NCBI RefSeq assembly: GCF_037201815.1
Contig: NZ_CP147407.1
Location: forward strand, 744,001-808,000
Length of the DNA: 64,000 nt
DNA from: Metabacillus sp. FJAT-52054
Lineage (GTDB): Bacteria > Bacillota > Bacilli > Bacillales > Bacillaceae
Direction: 5' to 3'
A model generated the notes under the pieces. It was given only the letters and a program-made list of their open reading frames with translations, searched no databases and had not been told where the DNA came from. The position numbers and the translations under genes were made by a program. Every line of letters begins with the position of its first letter. Position 1 is the first letter of the stretch. Positions 42,244 to 50,757 of the stretch are shown here, one piece after another.

Positions 42244-42645
42244 GTGTCAATAAAACAGATGAAAATTGGAATGCTCACGATATTCATAGCATTCATCTCT
42301 TACCTATTCTATCAAACTTTTTTCCGTTCACCACCTCTGCAGGGACAATCTCAAAGCGGAAACTGGGCGGCTGAATATTACGAGAATGATGTGTACTGGG
42401 AAACAAAAATTACTAAGCTAAGTGAAGCTGATATTGAAATAACTAAGGTAATCTGCATTGATAATGGAGAAACCTCTGAATTCTCAGGCTTCAGCCGTGA
42501 GGAATGGATGAAAGATAGCAACGGTAAATATTACGTAACGACAAATATACTGGCAGATGCACCTGAAGATAATCATAGCTATCAGGTACAGGTCCATTGG
42601 CTGCAGAATGAAAAAGAATACGAAGAAACCATTACCCTGAAGTGA
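42244..42645 (+). CDS. Hypothetical exported or membrane-anchored protein
   Basis: A 133-residue protein with a basic N-terminus and one hydrophobic helix (IKQMKIGMLTIFIAFISYLFYQTFF), then a soluble domain (SGNWAAEYYENDVYWETKITKLSEADIEITKVICIDNGETSEFSGF...). The outer domain looks beta-rich and Ig-like (YQVQVHWLQNEKEYEETITLK). It starts with GTG behind CAGGAGAATGA. No family recognised; a short hairpin terminator overlaps its end. Confidence 0.65.
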   Translation: MSIKQMKIGMLTIFIAFISYLFYQTFFRSPPLQGQSQSGNWAAEYYENDVYWETKITKLSEADIEITKVICIDNGETSEFSGFSREEWMKDSNGKYYVTTNILADAPEDNHSYQVQVHWLQNEKEYEETITLK

Positions 42646-42659
42646 CTTAGGGTATTTTT
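42633..42659 (+). terminator. Short terminator at end of hypothetical gene
   Basis: TACCCT and AGGGTA pair around GAAGTGACTT and are followed by TTTTTC. The stem includes the last codons of the preceding gene. Confidence 0.6.
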
Positions 42660-42690
42660 CATTTCTTGGCATAGGCGCAGGCAAATTGCA

Positions 42691-42828
42691 GGTGCCAGTG
42701 CTATGCTTCACCGCATCGGGGGACAGAGACAAAGATCGTTGAAATCTACTCACACAAGGGCTGGCAAACAAGGTGCCGGAGCTTTAGTACGGTAAAATTT
42801 GTGGGGACAGGCCCCCGCTCCGCCACCA
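42691..42828. repeat. ~128-bp repeat, family A single copy
   Basis: GGTGCCAGTGC, GCTTCACCGCATCGGGGGACAG, GGTGCCGGAGCTTTAG, TACGGTAAAATTTGTGGGGACAGGC: all family A landmarks in order, one copy, between a terminator and the MFS gene promoter. The 42646-42897 gap holds only this. Confidence 0.8.
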
Positions 42829-42897
42829 GCCCCTAAACAACCCAATTAGTGGTAAACTTAAAAGCAGAGCTTACCTACATAAAGGGGAGAAACCAAC

Positions 42898-44124
42898 ATG
42901 CAAGCTGCTGAAAGAAGGCCATCGGTCAATCCGACGGTGTATCCGATTCTTTTTGCGATCGGATTTGTACATTTACTAAATGATACGATGCAATCTGTCG
43001 TTCCGGCTGTGTTTCCGATTTTGGAGAGAAGCATGAACCTATCTTATGGCCAATTGGGGTGGATTGGATTTGCGCTTAGTATGACGTCTTCCATTATGCA
43101 GCCGGTTGTGGGATGGCTGACAGATAAAAAGAGTGCGCCGTATGTGCTTCCGTTCGGAATGGGGCTGTCGATGATCGGAATGCTTGGGCTGGCATTTGCA
43201 CCAAGCTTCGGCTTCGTGCTGCTTTCGGTTATTTTCATCGGGCTTGGTTCGGCGGCGTTCCATCCGGAAGGGTCACGGGTTGCATACATGGCAGCGGGAG
43301 GAAAGCGCGGGCTTGCCCAGTCCATCTATCAGGTTGGCGGGAATTTTGGACAGTCGCTTGCACCGCTTATGACAATCCTGATTTTTATTCCGTTAGGGCA
43401 ATTCGGTTCAATCTGGTTTACGCTTGTGGCGGCCTTAGCGGTATTCGTCCTCCTGTTTGTATCCAAATGGTACTCGAACCAGCTGATCCGGTTTCCGAAA
43501 ACAGTAAAAGCGACGGTAAAAACGACGACCAGAAAAAGGACGAAGCAGGTAGGCTTTGCGATTACGCTGCTCGTTTTCCTCGTGTTTGCCCGTTCCTGGT
43601 ATTCTGCCGGAATCTCAAACTATTTTCAGTTTTACTTAATTGAGGATTATGGAATCTCCATTAGGGAAGCACAATACTTTATTTTTCTATTCCTGGCTTC
43701 CGGTGTGATTGGAACATTCCTCGGCGGACCGCTTGCCGACCGGTTCGGCAAACGGAATGTCATTTTGTTTTCGATGGTCGGATCGGCTCCATTTGCGCTC
43801 ATTCTTCCACATGTCAGTCTGATATGGGTTTACCCGTTATTCTTTATTATTGGAGTGATTATTCTATCAAGCTTTTCCGTCACGGTGGTTTATGCGCAGG
43901 AGCTCATTCCAGGAAAGATTGGAACAGTTTCCGGACTTATCGTGGGCCTGGCCTTCGGTATGGGGGCAATCGGGTCTGCGTTTCTCGGAATGCTTGCGGA
44001 TGTATGGGGCTTGTATGCCACGATGACTTTGTGCAGTGTGCTCCCGGTGATTGGGATTTTGACGGTGTTCTTGCCATCGGATCAGAAGCTGAGGGAGTGG
44101 GAAGAAGAGTCTCAAACGCAATGA
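42898..44124 (+). CDS. MFS transporter, fosmidomycin-resistance (Fsr) type
   Basis: A 408-residue major-facilitator exporter with twelve predicted helices. FVHLLNDTMQSVVPAVFPILERSMNLSYGQLGWIGFALSMTSSIMQPVVGWLTDKK is the family-typical N-terminus (HLLND.MQ), and GPLADRFGKRNVILFSMVGS is the loop after helix 8. GLGSAAFHPEGSRVAYMAAGGKRGLAQS also matches Fsr/YfnC-type exporters. Predicted to expel drugs or sugar phosphonates; true substrate unknown. AAAGGGGAGAAACC precedes the ATG. Confidence 0.9.
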   Translation: MQAAERRPSVNPTVYPILFAIGFVHLLNDTMQSVVPAVFPILERSMNLSYGQLGWIGFALSMTSSIMQPVVGWLTDKKSAPYVLPFGMGLSMIGMLGLAFAPSFGFVLLSVIFIGLGSAAFHPEGSRVAYMAAGGKRGLAQSIYQVGGNFGQSLAPLMTILIFIPLGQFGSIWFTLVAALAVFVLLFVSKWYSNQLIRFPKTVKATVKTTTRKRTKQVGFAITLLVFLVFARSWYSAGISNYFQFYLIEDYGISIREAQYFIFLFLASGVIGTFLGGPLADRFGKRNVILFSMVGSAPFALILPHVSLIWVYPLFFIIGVIILSSFSVTVVYAQELIPGKIGTVSGLIVGLAFGMGAIGSAFLGMLADVWGLYATMTLCSVLPVIGILTVFLPSDQKLREWEEESQTQ

Positions 44125-44166
44125 AAAAAGCAGGCCATCCATTTTGGGGATGTGCCTGCTTTTTTC
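44124..44166. terminator. Bidirectional terminator between MFS gene and natB
   Basis: AAAAAAGCAGGC and GCCTGCTTTTTT flank CATCCATTTTGGGGATGT, which also pairs inside, between two convergent stops. Confidence 0.9.
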
Positions 44167-44167
44167 G

Positions 44168-45334
44168 TTATTTCCCCATTACCCACTGGTCCTTCTTAAA
44201 CAGAGAAACCGTAATGGCAAGTACGATGACCATGAACAAAGCGGTACTTCCGACAGTCAAAAGAATGTTCTGGACATTAATAATGCCGTAGAGCATTTCT
44301 TTTATCAGAGCAAACATATTGATTGCGGGAATGATGAAATGGTGAAAGCTCGTTTCATTTACACCCGTGCTTGTTAGGGTAAAGATCGGCAGAATAGGCA
44401 GCATCATGATCGGAGTTTGATAGCTTTGGGCCTCTTTTACTGATTTTGAGATAAGACTCGCGAGCATTTGCACGGATGACATAAAGAGGGCGAACATGAC
44501 GGATGTCATCAGTGTAATTCCTATGAAAATCCAAACATGGTCTCCAAATTGGAGCGCTTCTTTCAACTTTTCCGTCAAAAAGATAATTTCTAAGCTGACA
44601 ACGGCAACTGCTGCAAAGCCAGAAAAAACAGCAATGGTCGAGACAGTCAGCCATTTAGCCAAAAGCATTTTCGTACGGCTTACCGGTGTAATCAGGAGGG
44701 CTTCCATTGTTTTACGATCTTTTTCGCCTGCAAATAAATCGGTTGCAGAAGGGTAAGCGCCTGAGACGATAGCCATTGCGATAATCATAGGCAGAAAATT
44801 TGAAAAAATACTTAAGGCGGCAGCACTGTCATCCTCACTGTTCATTTCTTTCGTCTTGACTTCAAGGGGCTGAATGACCATTGGATCAATATTCGCTGCC
44901 TGAAGGCGGTTTTTGACTACCCCATCCTCAAATGCGGTTAGCTGTGCATCCATCATCTCCATTAATACAGACGAATTTTTGCTGAAGGAATCACCATATA
45001 GAGTGGCATTTGCCTGCTGTCCGCTGTTAATTTTCTGCACAAATCCGCTGTCGAATGTAACGGCCGCCTGAGCATCTCCATCTCTTACGGCTTTTTCAGG
45101 ATCCGTAAAGCTTTTTGTGTTCACATTTTTCAATCCGCTCACCAGCTGTTCTTCATCGTTTGCAATGCTGGAGGATACGGCTAGGGTAAAAGTTTGCTTC
45201 GAATCCGCCATGATGTTTTCGTAAAACAGAGTGAGTCCCGTAAGAACCAGTATCGGAATAAACACTCCCATCAGCAGCGTTCTCCGGTCCCGGAGCGAAT
45301 CCTTCATTTCCTTTAGATAAATGTTAAGAAACAT
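44168..45334 (-). CDS. natB: ABC-2 type permease, NatB-like (Na+ efflux)
   Basis: A 388-residue membrane subunit of an ABC exporter. Helix 1 (TLLMGVFIPILVLTGLTLFYENIMA) is followed by a long extracytoplasmic domain (~residues 40-175) and five to six C-terminal helices, the ABC-2 arrangement. MIIAMAIVSGAYPSATDLFAGEKDRKTMEALLITPVSRTKMLLAKWL is the signature linker. It overlaps natA by 11 bases. The pair plus the adjacent LytTR regulator and sensor correspond to B. subtilis natAB/natKR, which export Na+ after ethanol, proton ionophore or sodium stress. Symbol assigned by this context. Confidence 0.83.
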   Translation of the reverse strand: MFLNIYLKEMKDSLRDRRTLLMGVFIPILVLTGLTLFYENIMADSKQTFTLAVSSSIANDEEQLVSGLKNVNTKSFTDPEKAVRDGDAQAAVTFDSGFVQKINSGQQANATLYGDSFSKNSSVLMEMMDAQLTAFEDGVVKNRLQAANIDPMVIQPLEVKTKEMNSEDDSAAALSIFSNFLPMIIAMAIVSGAYPSATDLFAGEKDRKTMEALLITPVSRTKMLLAKWLTVSTIAVFSGFAAVAVVSLEIIFLTEKLKEALQFGDHVWIFIGITLMTSVMFALFMSSVQMLASLISKSVKEAQSYQTPIMMLPILPIFTLTSTGVNETSFHHFIIPAINMFALIKEMLYGIINVQNILLTVGSTALFMVIVLAITVSLFKKDQWVMGK

Positions 45335-46073
45335 GGCTTTTCCCCCTTACTAATTTTGACATGAATATATAGTTCAAATCCTTGCTCGCTTCCTCTTGAT
45401 AAAGGTGCTCAAGGTTCCCCTTGTAAACGACTTCCCCTTTATGAATCATGACAACGGAATCGCAAAGCATCTGAACCTCTTCCATGATGTGGCTTGAAAA
45501 GACAATCGTTTTCCCCTTTGACTTCAGCTGGTGAATCAGCTGGCGGAAGATGTTCGACGACGTAATATCAAGTCCGGTTGTCGGTTCATCAAACAGGATG
45601 ATGTCCGGATCATGGATTAGTGTTCTTGCAATCGCAACCTTTTGGCGCATCCCCTTTGAAAAGCCGCCGACTTTGCGGTCAAGGTAATCCTTCATCCCGA
45701 ACATCACGGCGAGCTCATCAATCCGTACCTTTGTTTCATGCTTGCTCAACCCGTAAAGAGCAGCAAAATACTCAAGGTTTTCTTTAGCAGTCAGCCTGTC
45801 ATACAAACCGGTTTCTCCTCCGAAAAGTACGCCAATTCGTTTTTTGACATCAAAGGATTTTTTGACGGTATCGAATCCCGCTACACTGATCGATCCGTCT
45901 GTTGGGGTAATAAGTGTGGCGATTGAGCGGAGAAGGGTTGTTTTGCCGGCCCCGTTTTCACCGAGCAGCCCGACCACTTCTCCCTTTTTCACATCGAATG
46001 AAATGTGCTTGAGTGCCGTTACGTATGCTTTTCGATCTTTAAACTGCTTTGTTACTTCTTTTATCTGAATCAT
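45324..46073 (-). CDS. natA: ABC transporter ATP-binding protein, NatA-like
   Basis: A 249-residue ATPase. Walker A GENGAGKTTLLRS, signature GGFSKGMRQKVAIARTL, Walker B DIILFDEPTTGLD, and the switch His in IVFSSHIMEEV are all intact. ATG at 46073 (MIQIKEVTKQFKDRK) is chosen because AAGGGAGA lies just upstream; the ATG at 46112 lies before that site. It drives the NatB permease. Transcribed away from natR, with direct repeats in the shared control region. Confidence 0.9.
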   Translation of the reverse strand: MIQIKEVTKQFKDRKAYVTALKHISFDVKKGEVVGLLGENGAGKTTLLRSIATLITPTDGSISVAGFDTVKKSFDVKKRIGVLFGGETGLYDRLTAKENLEYFAALYGLSKHETKVRIDELAVMFGMKDYLDRKVGGFSKGMRQKVAIARTLIHDPDIILFDEPTTGLDITSSNIFRQLIHQLKSKGKTIVFSSHIMEEVQMLCDSVVMIHKGEVVYKGNLEHLYQEEASKDLNYIFMSKLVRGKSHVS

Positions 46074-46143
46074 GCTCTCGTCTCCCTTTCTGCTGGTTTC
46101 TATCGTTATCATACATGGTGGAATCCAGCGAATCTGCGAAGTT

Positions 46144-46172
46144 GTCGCGAAAACGCCTTTTCCTGTCGCGAA
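46144..46172. promoter_or_regulatory. Direct repeat, candidate LytTR (NatR) operator
   Basis: GTCGCGAA occurs at 46144-46151 and 46165-46172, exactly 21 bases (two helical turns) apart, between the divergent natA and natR. LytTR regulators bind pairs of ~9-bp direct repeats at this kind of spacing, so it is the likely NatR site. Confidence 0.6.
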
Positions 46173-46236
46173 TGGGTCAAAAAGGGAATTTTAAATGTTA
46201 CAATAATGGTGGAATTTGTTTACTAGGAGCAGAGCG

Positions 46237-46938
46237 ATGATCAAAGTAGGATTAGTAGATGACCGGATGATTGATCTGGATAAACTGAAGGGCATTGTGT
46301 CCAAAATGGATGAAATCAAGATCGTTTTTGCGACCCAATCTGCAGAAGAAGCGTATGAGTATGTAAAAAGGGAAGAAGTGGATCTGCTGATCGCCGACAT
46401 TGAAATGCCAGAGCTGTCAGGTTATGAGCTTGCCGATATCATCCATACCCATGCCCTCAGTATTGCGGTTATTTTTGTTACAGCGACTAGCGGCTACGCC
46501 GTGCATGCGTTTGAACTGAATGTGCATGATTACATTATGAAGCCATATTCGAAAGACAGGCTGGAAAAATCGATTCAGCGCTACATAGAAAAAAGCCACT
46601 CTTCTGAAATTGCGGGAAGACTGTTTTTAAAGCAAAAATCAGAGATTCATATTGTTCAAAAGAAAGAGATTCTCTTTATTGAACGGACGGGCCGATCGAC
46701 AACCATATATACAAAGTCCGGCCAGGTCAAAACGTATCAGACGCTGAATGAACTGGAAGGGGAGCTGAGGGAACGGGATTTTATCCGCTCTCACCGTTCA
46801 TTTATTATCAACATTCATTTTGTGAAAAACTTTTCGATTTATACGAAAACGACGTACATGGTTTCCTTTGAGGGCATTGAAGAAAAAGCGATGATTACAA
46901 AAGAACAGATTGATTTTATTCAATCTCATTACTTTTAA
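46237..46938 (+). CDS. natR: LytTR-family response regulator, NatR-like
   Basis: A 233-residue response regulator. The receiver domain (IKVGLVDDRMIDLDKLKGIV, phosphoacceptor Asp in LIADIEMPELSGYELAD, and Lys in YIMKPYSKDRLEK) is followed by a LytTR DNA-binding domain (FLKQKSEIHIVQKKEILFIERTGRSTTIYT, FIRSHRSFIINIHFVKNF). ATG 46237 lies behind AGGAGCAGAGCG. It would activate natAB from the divergent promoter region. It is followed 14 bases later by the sensor kinase gene. Confidence 0.9.
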   Translation: MIKVGLVDDRMIDLDKLKGIVSKMDEIKIVFATQSAEEAYEYVKREEVDLLIADIEMPELSGYELADIIHTHALSIAVIFVTATSGYAVHAFELNVHDYIMKPYSKDRLEKSIQRYIEKSHSSEIAGRLFLKQKSEIHIVQKKEILFIERTGRSTTIYTKSGQVKTYQTLNELEGELRERDFIRSHRSFIINIHFVKNFSIYTKTTYMVSFEGIEEKAMITKEQIDFIQSHYF

Positions 46939-46952
46939 GGCGGAGATGATGA

Positions 46953-47912
46953 ATGAAAGGAATGATTTACGCGGCGTCTGCGGGAATCGGAGTTTATTTC
47001 TTTATTTTAATGCTGGATGTCCTGCCTTTATGGGCGGCTGCCATAGCTGGGGTTGTTTTTATTTACGCAGGGGTGAAGCATTGGTTTAGGAATATCGGGT
47101 ATGTCCAGCATTCTATGAATGGAACGCTGACTGGCATTCAGCTGCTGCTTGCGGTCAGCGCTTGGCCCGCTCCTATTCCGGTTCGCTGCCTGCTTTTCCT
47201 TACATTTTCGGGTTTGGAATATTTCCGCTTTTCACTAGGAAAACAGGCAAAGGCTGCAGACCGGAAAATGACTCAGCTTCTCGATGCGCAGAACGCGGTC
47301 AACGAAACGTTCCGGGTGGTCCGAAGCCAGCGGCATGATTATTTGAAGCATATTTCAGCCGTTCACTATCTATTGGAAAAGGGGAAATATAGTGAAGCGA
47401 AGGAGTATATGAACAGCCTTGTACGCACCTATGAAGAGACGAATATCTCTATAAAAGGCGAGGACGGGGTAGCGGCGGGAATTCTTCATGATGTCTACCA
47501 GCGAGCAGACAGTCTCGGAATTCAGATCGCCTATGAATTCGATTTGCCGATCTCCTCCTTGCCTATGCACCCGATTGATCTGGTCGGATTGCTTGGAAAC
47601 ATGCTCTCCAACGCAATCGAGGCTTGCGAGGAATCGATTCGTGTGGGGCTGAAAGATCCGATGCTGACCGTACGCTTTGAAAAAAGAAGCGGGGTTTATC
47701 TCCTTGTTTGCCGCAACTCAAGTGTTCAGCCTCCAAACGACGTACTGGATTCTCTATTTGAAAAATCAGGCCGCTCAACCAAAGGGCAGGAGGGCCTTGG
47801 GACAAAAGTGATTGCAGATACAGTCAAACAATATGGCGGTTTTCTTGATTTTACATACAAGGAGCATGTTTTTACGCTAAAGGTGAAATTCCCTTCGATA
47901 GGGAGGAACTGA
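46953..47912 (+). CDS. natK: GHKL-type sensor histidine kinase, NatK-like
   Basis: A 319-residue membrane kinase. Three to four N-terminal helices (IYAASAGIGVYFFILMLDVLPLWAAAIAGVVFIYAG...) make a sensor without a large outer domain. A coiled linker leads to RSQRHDYLKHISAVHYLLEKGKYSEAKEYM, where H in RHDYLKH is the phosphorylated His. DLVGLLGNMLSNAIEACEE is the N-box and GLGTKVIADTVKQYGG the G-box of the ATPase domain. It pairs with the LytTR regulator upstream, as in agrC/natK systems. Confidence 0.9.
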   Translation: MKGMIYAASAGIGVYFFILMLDVLPLWAAAIAGVVFIYAGVKHWFRNIGYVQHSMNGTLTGIQLLLAVSAWPAPIPVRCLLFLTFSGLEYFRFSLGKQAKAADRKMTQLLDAQNAVNETFRVVRSQRHDYLKHISAVHYLLEKGKYSEAKEYMNSLVRTYEETNISIKGEDGVAAGILHDVYQRADSLGIQIAYEFDLPISSLPMHPIDLVGLLGNMLSNAIEACEESIRVGLKDPMLTVRFEKRSGVYLLVCRNSSVQPPNDVLDSLFEKSGRSTKGQEGLGTKVIADTVKQYGGFLDFTYKEHVFTLKVKFPSIGRN

Positions 47913-47913
47913 G

Positions 47914-48912
47914 ATGGAAAACTTTGATATTGCTGAAAGTATGAAGAAGTCCTTTATCGCGGGTGCAGGTATTGCCTTAATTCAGGACGGCCGAATCAGC
48001 CGGAAAGCAGGGTTTGGAGTGCTTGAAAGAGGGCAGGAGGAGAGAGTTACGGCTGATACCGTGTTTAATGCTTGTTCCATTAGCAAATTTGCGGCAGCGA
48101 TGCTTGCCATGAGACTCGTAAGTGAAGATGTTCTTGCTTTGGATGAGGATGTCAACAGAAGGCTGAAATCATGGAGAGTTCCGGCAAATGGTTTCACACA
48201 GCCTGTAACGCTCCGTCTGCTTTTAAGCCACCAATCAGGCATAAAGGATCCAGGCGGAAGTTTTATGGAATTGGATTTTTTCAGGTCAGCTCCATCTATT
48301 ATAGAGATTCTTAAAGGGACAACACGTTATTGCCCGGAGCCTGTACACCTCCAGTATGAACCTGGTACTGAGTTTCATTATTCAGATGCCGGATACTGTG
48401 TGCTGGAGCAGTTGATCCAAGATGTGACAGGGGTAGCGTATGAGGAATTGCTAAAAAGCAAGGTGCTGAAACCACTCGGTATGGATTGCAGTACGTTAAA
48501 TGTTTTAGATGCTCATGCGGCAGCGGGCCATAATCGGGAAGGCAGTGTACTGGAGGAAAAGTATCCAGTATACCCATACCCTGCAGCTGCCGGTTTATGG
48601 GCGAGCGCGGATAATCTTGGAAAGCTATTTACTGAATTGCTTGATGCCGTGAATGCAAAAAGCAAATTGAGTATATCCCAAAATATTGCTGAAGAGATGA
48701 TTCGTGCACAGGGATGTTCACCGTGGACAGGATTAGGGGTTTTTGTAAACGGAGAGGAAATTTCCTCGCTTGGCTGGGGCAAAGGGTTTCAAAGTATGGC
48801 GGTCATTTATCCCCGCCTTGGCACTGGGGCAGTCATCATGACGAATACGGATACGGGTTTCCATCAAAGGGACGGGTGGATTGGAAAGATTTTAGAACGT
48901 ATTCTAAAATAA
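47914..48912 (+). CDS. Serine hydrolase, class C beta-lactamase/DD-peptidase fold
   Basis: A 332-residue penicillin-binding-protein-like hydrolase. S-x-x-K is SISK at residues 55-58 (FNACSISKFAAAML), the tyrosine motif is YSDAGYCVL (Y-S-D in place of Y-x-N), and LRLLLSHQSGI is the standard pre-motif. No signal peptide, so cytoplasmic or non-classically placed; such proteins are mostly esterases or peptidases of unknown substrate, not real beta-lactamases. It begins one base after the natK stop, so translation is coupled with the two-component genes. Confidence 0.85.
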   Translation: MENFDIAESMKKSFIAGAGIALIQDGRISRKAGFGVLERGQEERVTADTVFNACSISKFAAAMLAMRLVSEDVLALDEDVNRRLKSWRVPANGFTQPVTLRLLLSHQSGIKDPGGSFMELDFFRSAPSIIEILKGTTRYCPEPVHLQYEPGTEFHYSDAGYCVLEQLIQDVTGVAYEELLKSKVLKPLGMDCSTLNVLDAHAAAGHNREGSVLEEKYPVYPYPAAAGLWASADNLGKLFTELLDAVNAKSKLSISQNIAEEMIRAQGCSPWTGLGVFVNGEEISSLGWGKGFQSMAVIYPRLGTGAVIMTNTDTGFHQRDGWIGKILERILK

Positions 48913-48922
48913 GTAAGAAATG

Positions 48923-48956
48923 AAAACGCTTGGAGGCTTTACCCAAGCGTTTTTGT
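48923..48956. terminator. Terminator between convergent genes
   Basis: AAAACGCTTGG and CCAAGCGTTTTTG pair around AGGCTTTAC, downstream of both the hydrolase (+) and the M50-like (-) genes. Confidence 0.88.
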
Positions 48957-48962
48957 AATGGT

Positions 48963-50057
48963 TTATGCAATCGACGATACCTTTAAACGATCCACCATCT
49001 GCAATAGTGTCCGTTCCAATTCTCCATCTCCATAAATTAAAGAAAATTTGGAAGTGCAATCTATAGCTCTTCTCAATGCTTCATCCGCTTGTTTTTCATC
49101 TCCCTTTGCTGCTGCCAAAACAAATTGGGCCTTCTCATATGAAAGCATGTCACGTTTTTTTACTCTGTCTGCTATTCTGTGAATATCTTCCTTATCTGTT
49201 ATGGCTCCTGCCATGTAGCATGCGAGCAAATAGTTCGCGTCCAGCTGATCCCAGCTATAGCCCCGCTTCACAGCAGGGGAACGTTCCGTAAAGAAACCTA
49301 GCAGCGTGACAGCTTCTTCCTGAGCACCCCGGCTCATATCATACTGGCCGATTGAAGATGCAACAGACACTGACATAAGGTTATCGGGCTTTTCCAGAAC
49401 AGCTCGTCTTGCCTTTTCAGCAATGGCGGAAGGAAGCTCATTCCAATTATTCTTAACGTTCCCGAAGATTACATAAGCTGCAATAAATATCTCTTTTAGT
49501 TGAGGGTTCTTTAAGTTTTTAAGAGCAGCTCCATCAGGAATTGCGTCTTGGGTTTCACCTATCACTAGATTGGTTATCCCCGCTAAAAGACTGAGCATAG
49601 AGAAAATGAAGAGCCACACTTGAGTTGTCGCGAAAGAGAGAGCCAATGCCGCTGTTCCTGCTAGAAGACTGGCAAGGGGACCGCTCAATATGTGCCAATA
49701 AAGCTGTTTTTCAATTGAAACTTTCTTTTCCTGAATGTCAGCATACATAGTAGCTTTGCCGCCAATGCTTAGACCATGTTTTTCCCATTTAAGAGCCGTC
49801 TTATCCCGTTCTTTAATTAATAGAACCGGTCCCACCAGCATACTGTGAAAATTCATACCTGCCGCCGCTCCACCTGCTAAATGACCAGCCTCATGAAAAA
49901 GAACAGTCAGGTAATGGCCTGCCAGTACATAGAAAACCATCCAGAGCAGCGTACTCCAGGACATCTCCAAATGAAAGTAATCAAACAAAAAATAGGTGCC
50001 AAACCCTCCAGCGGCTCCGCACATAGAGCTCATCAAAATCATACTTGTTTTTTTCAT
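48963..50057 (-). CDS. M50-like membrane metalloprotease with helical-repeat tail
   Basis: A 364-residue protein. The zinc motif HEAGH is at residues 55-59 within the second helix (GHYLTVLFHEAGHLAGGAAAG), as in site-2 proteases. A further hydrophobic region (ILSGPLASLLAGTAALALSFA...LFIFSMLSLLAGITNLVIG) follows, where TNLVIGETQDAIPDGAALK provides N...PDG, the third zinc-ligand region (normally NxxPxxxxDG). The last ~170 residues are soluble helices, TPR-like. ATG 50057 has TTCAGGAGGC upstream. Role as intramembrane protease or inactive relative; substrate unknown. Confidence 0.8.
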   Translation of the reverse strand: MKKTSMILMSSMCGAAGGFGTYFLFDYFHLEMSWSTLLWMVFYVLAGHYLTVLFHEAGHLAGGAAAGMNFHSMLVGPVLLIKERDKTALKWEKHGLSIGGKATMYADIQEKKVSIEKQLYWHILSGPLASLLAGTAALALSFATTQVWLFIFSMLSLLAGITNLVIGETQDAIPDGAALKNLKNPQLKEIFIAAYVIFGNVKNNWNELPSAIAEKARRAVLEKPDNLMSVSVASSIGQYDMSRGAQEEAVTLLGFFTERSPAVKRGYSWDQLDANYLLACYMAGAITDKEDIHRIADRVKKRDMLSYEKAQFVLAAAKGDEKQADEALRRAIDCTSKFSLIYGDGELERTLLQMVDRLKVSSIA

Positions 50058-50149
50058 GCTGCCTCCTGAATTTAGTCCTTCTAAGTTATTATAATACATA
50101 TTTACCCATTTGTTTTTATGTTATAATTTTGGAAAAAAGAGGTATTTGA

Positions 50150-50695
50150 ATGAAGGAAGTCTTTATGTTTTTGATTTCATGCTTTTTATTGGGAGGGTGC
50201 GCCCAGCAAGATATGATCGTATCAGATTCTGTACCTGTCCAGCGGGAAGTTAAAAAGGAATCATCTTTGAAAAGCCCCCTACCCCCATTCTCCACTATGT
50301 CCATCCCGGAGTTCTCACTATTAAATGGAGATAGAATGAAACTAACGGGAACCATTGATCATTTATACGAAGAAGTATGCTGGATTAAGTGTGAAGGGGT
50401 TCAACACAATTTTTCTATCATGAATCCGGGATACATGCCGCCTGAAGTGAAATCGGTTTTTTTAGACTGGGGAAAAATGAATCCTCAGCCTAGTGAGGTT
50501 TCCCTTCACTCACTGCTTCAAGCTAAGGATCCAGAATACCCGGCTTCAGTGGAAAGAACAGAAGTAATAGATCCAAAAATTACAGGCTTCAGCATCCCCC
50601 TTACTTCGCAAAAGCAGTCGTATGCTTTGGAGTTTATTTGGGGAAAAGGTAAAGTAGCTGATGGCAGATCAGTAGTTAGCTTCAGCTTGAAATGA
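50150..50695 (+). CDS. Lipoprotein, unknown function
   Basis: A 181-residue exported lipoprotein: KEVFMFLISCFLLGGCAQQ carries a clear lipobox (LLGGC), so Cys would be lipidated. The mature part (PLPPFSTMSIPEFSLLNGDRMKLTGTIDHLYEEVCWIKCEG...) looks beta-rich, and FSIPLTSQKQSYALEFIWGKGK gives the C-terminal strands. Resembles uncharacterised Bacillus lipoproteins. The next gene's first possible start overlaps its stop. Confidence 0.75.
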   Translation: MKEVFMFLISCFLLGGCAQQDMIVSDSVPVQREVKKESSLKSPLPPFSTMSIPEFSLLNGDRMKLTGTIDHLYEEVCWIKCEGVQHNFSIMNPGYMPPEVKSVFLDWGKMNPQPSEVSLHSLLQAKDPEYPASVERTEVIDPKITGFSIPLTSQKQSYALEFIWGKGKVADGRSVVSFSLK

Positions 50696-50757
50696 TAGAT
50701 GTGGCTCTTCCTTTGGAGGGAGTGCTTTTTCATAACCTGCAGGAGGATAAAAAGCCG

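Noticed and set aside
47914..48912. Serine hydrolase as an AmpC-type resistance beta-lactamase
   Set aside because: It lacks a signal peptide, has Y-S-D instead of Y-x-N and sits in a regulatory operon; a general esterase or peptidase is more likely.
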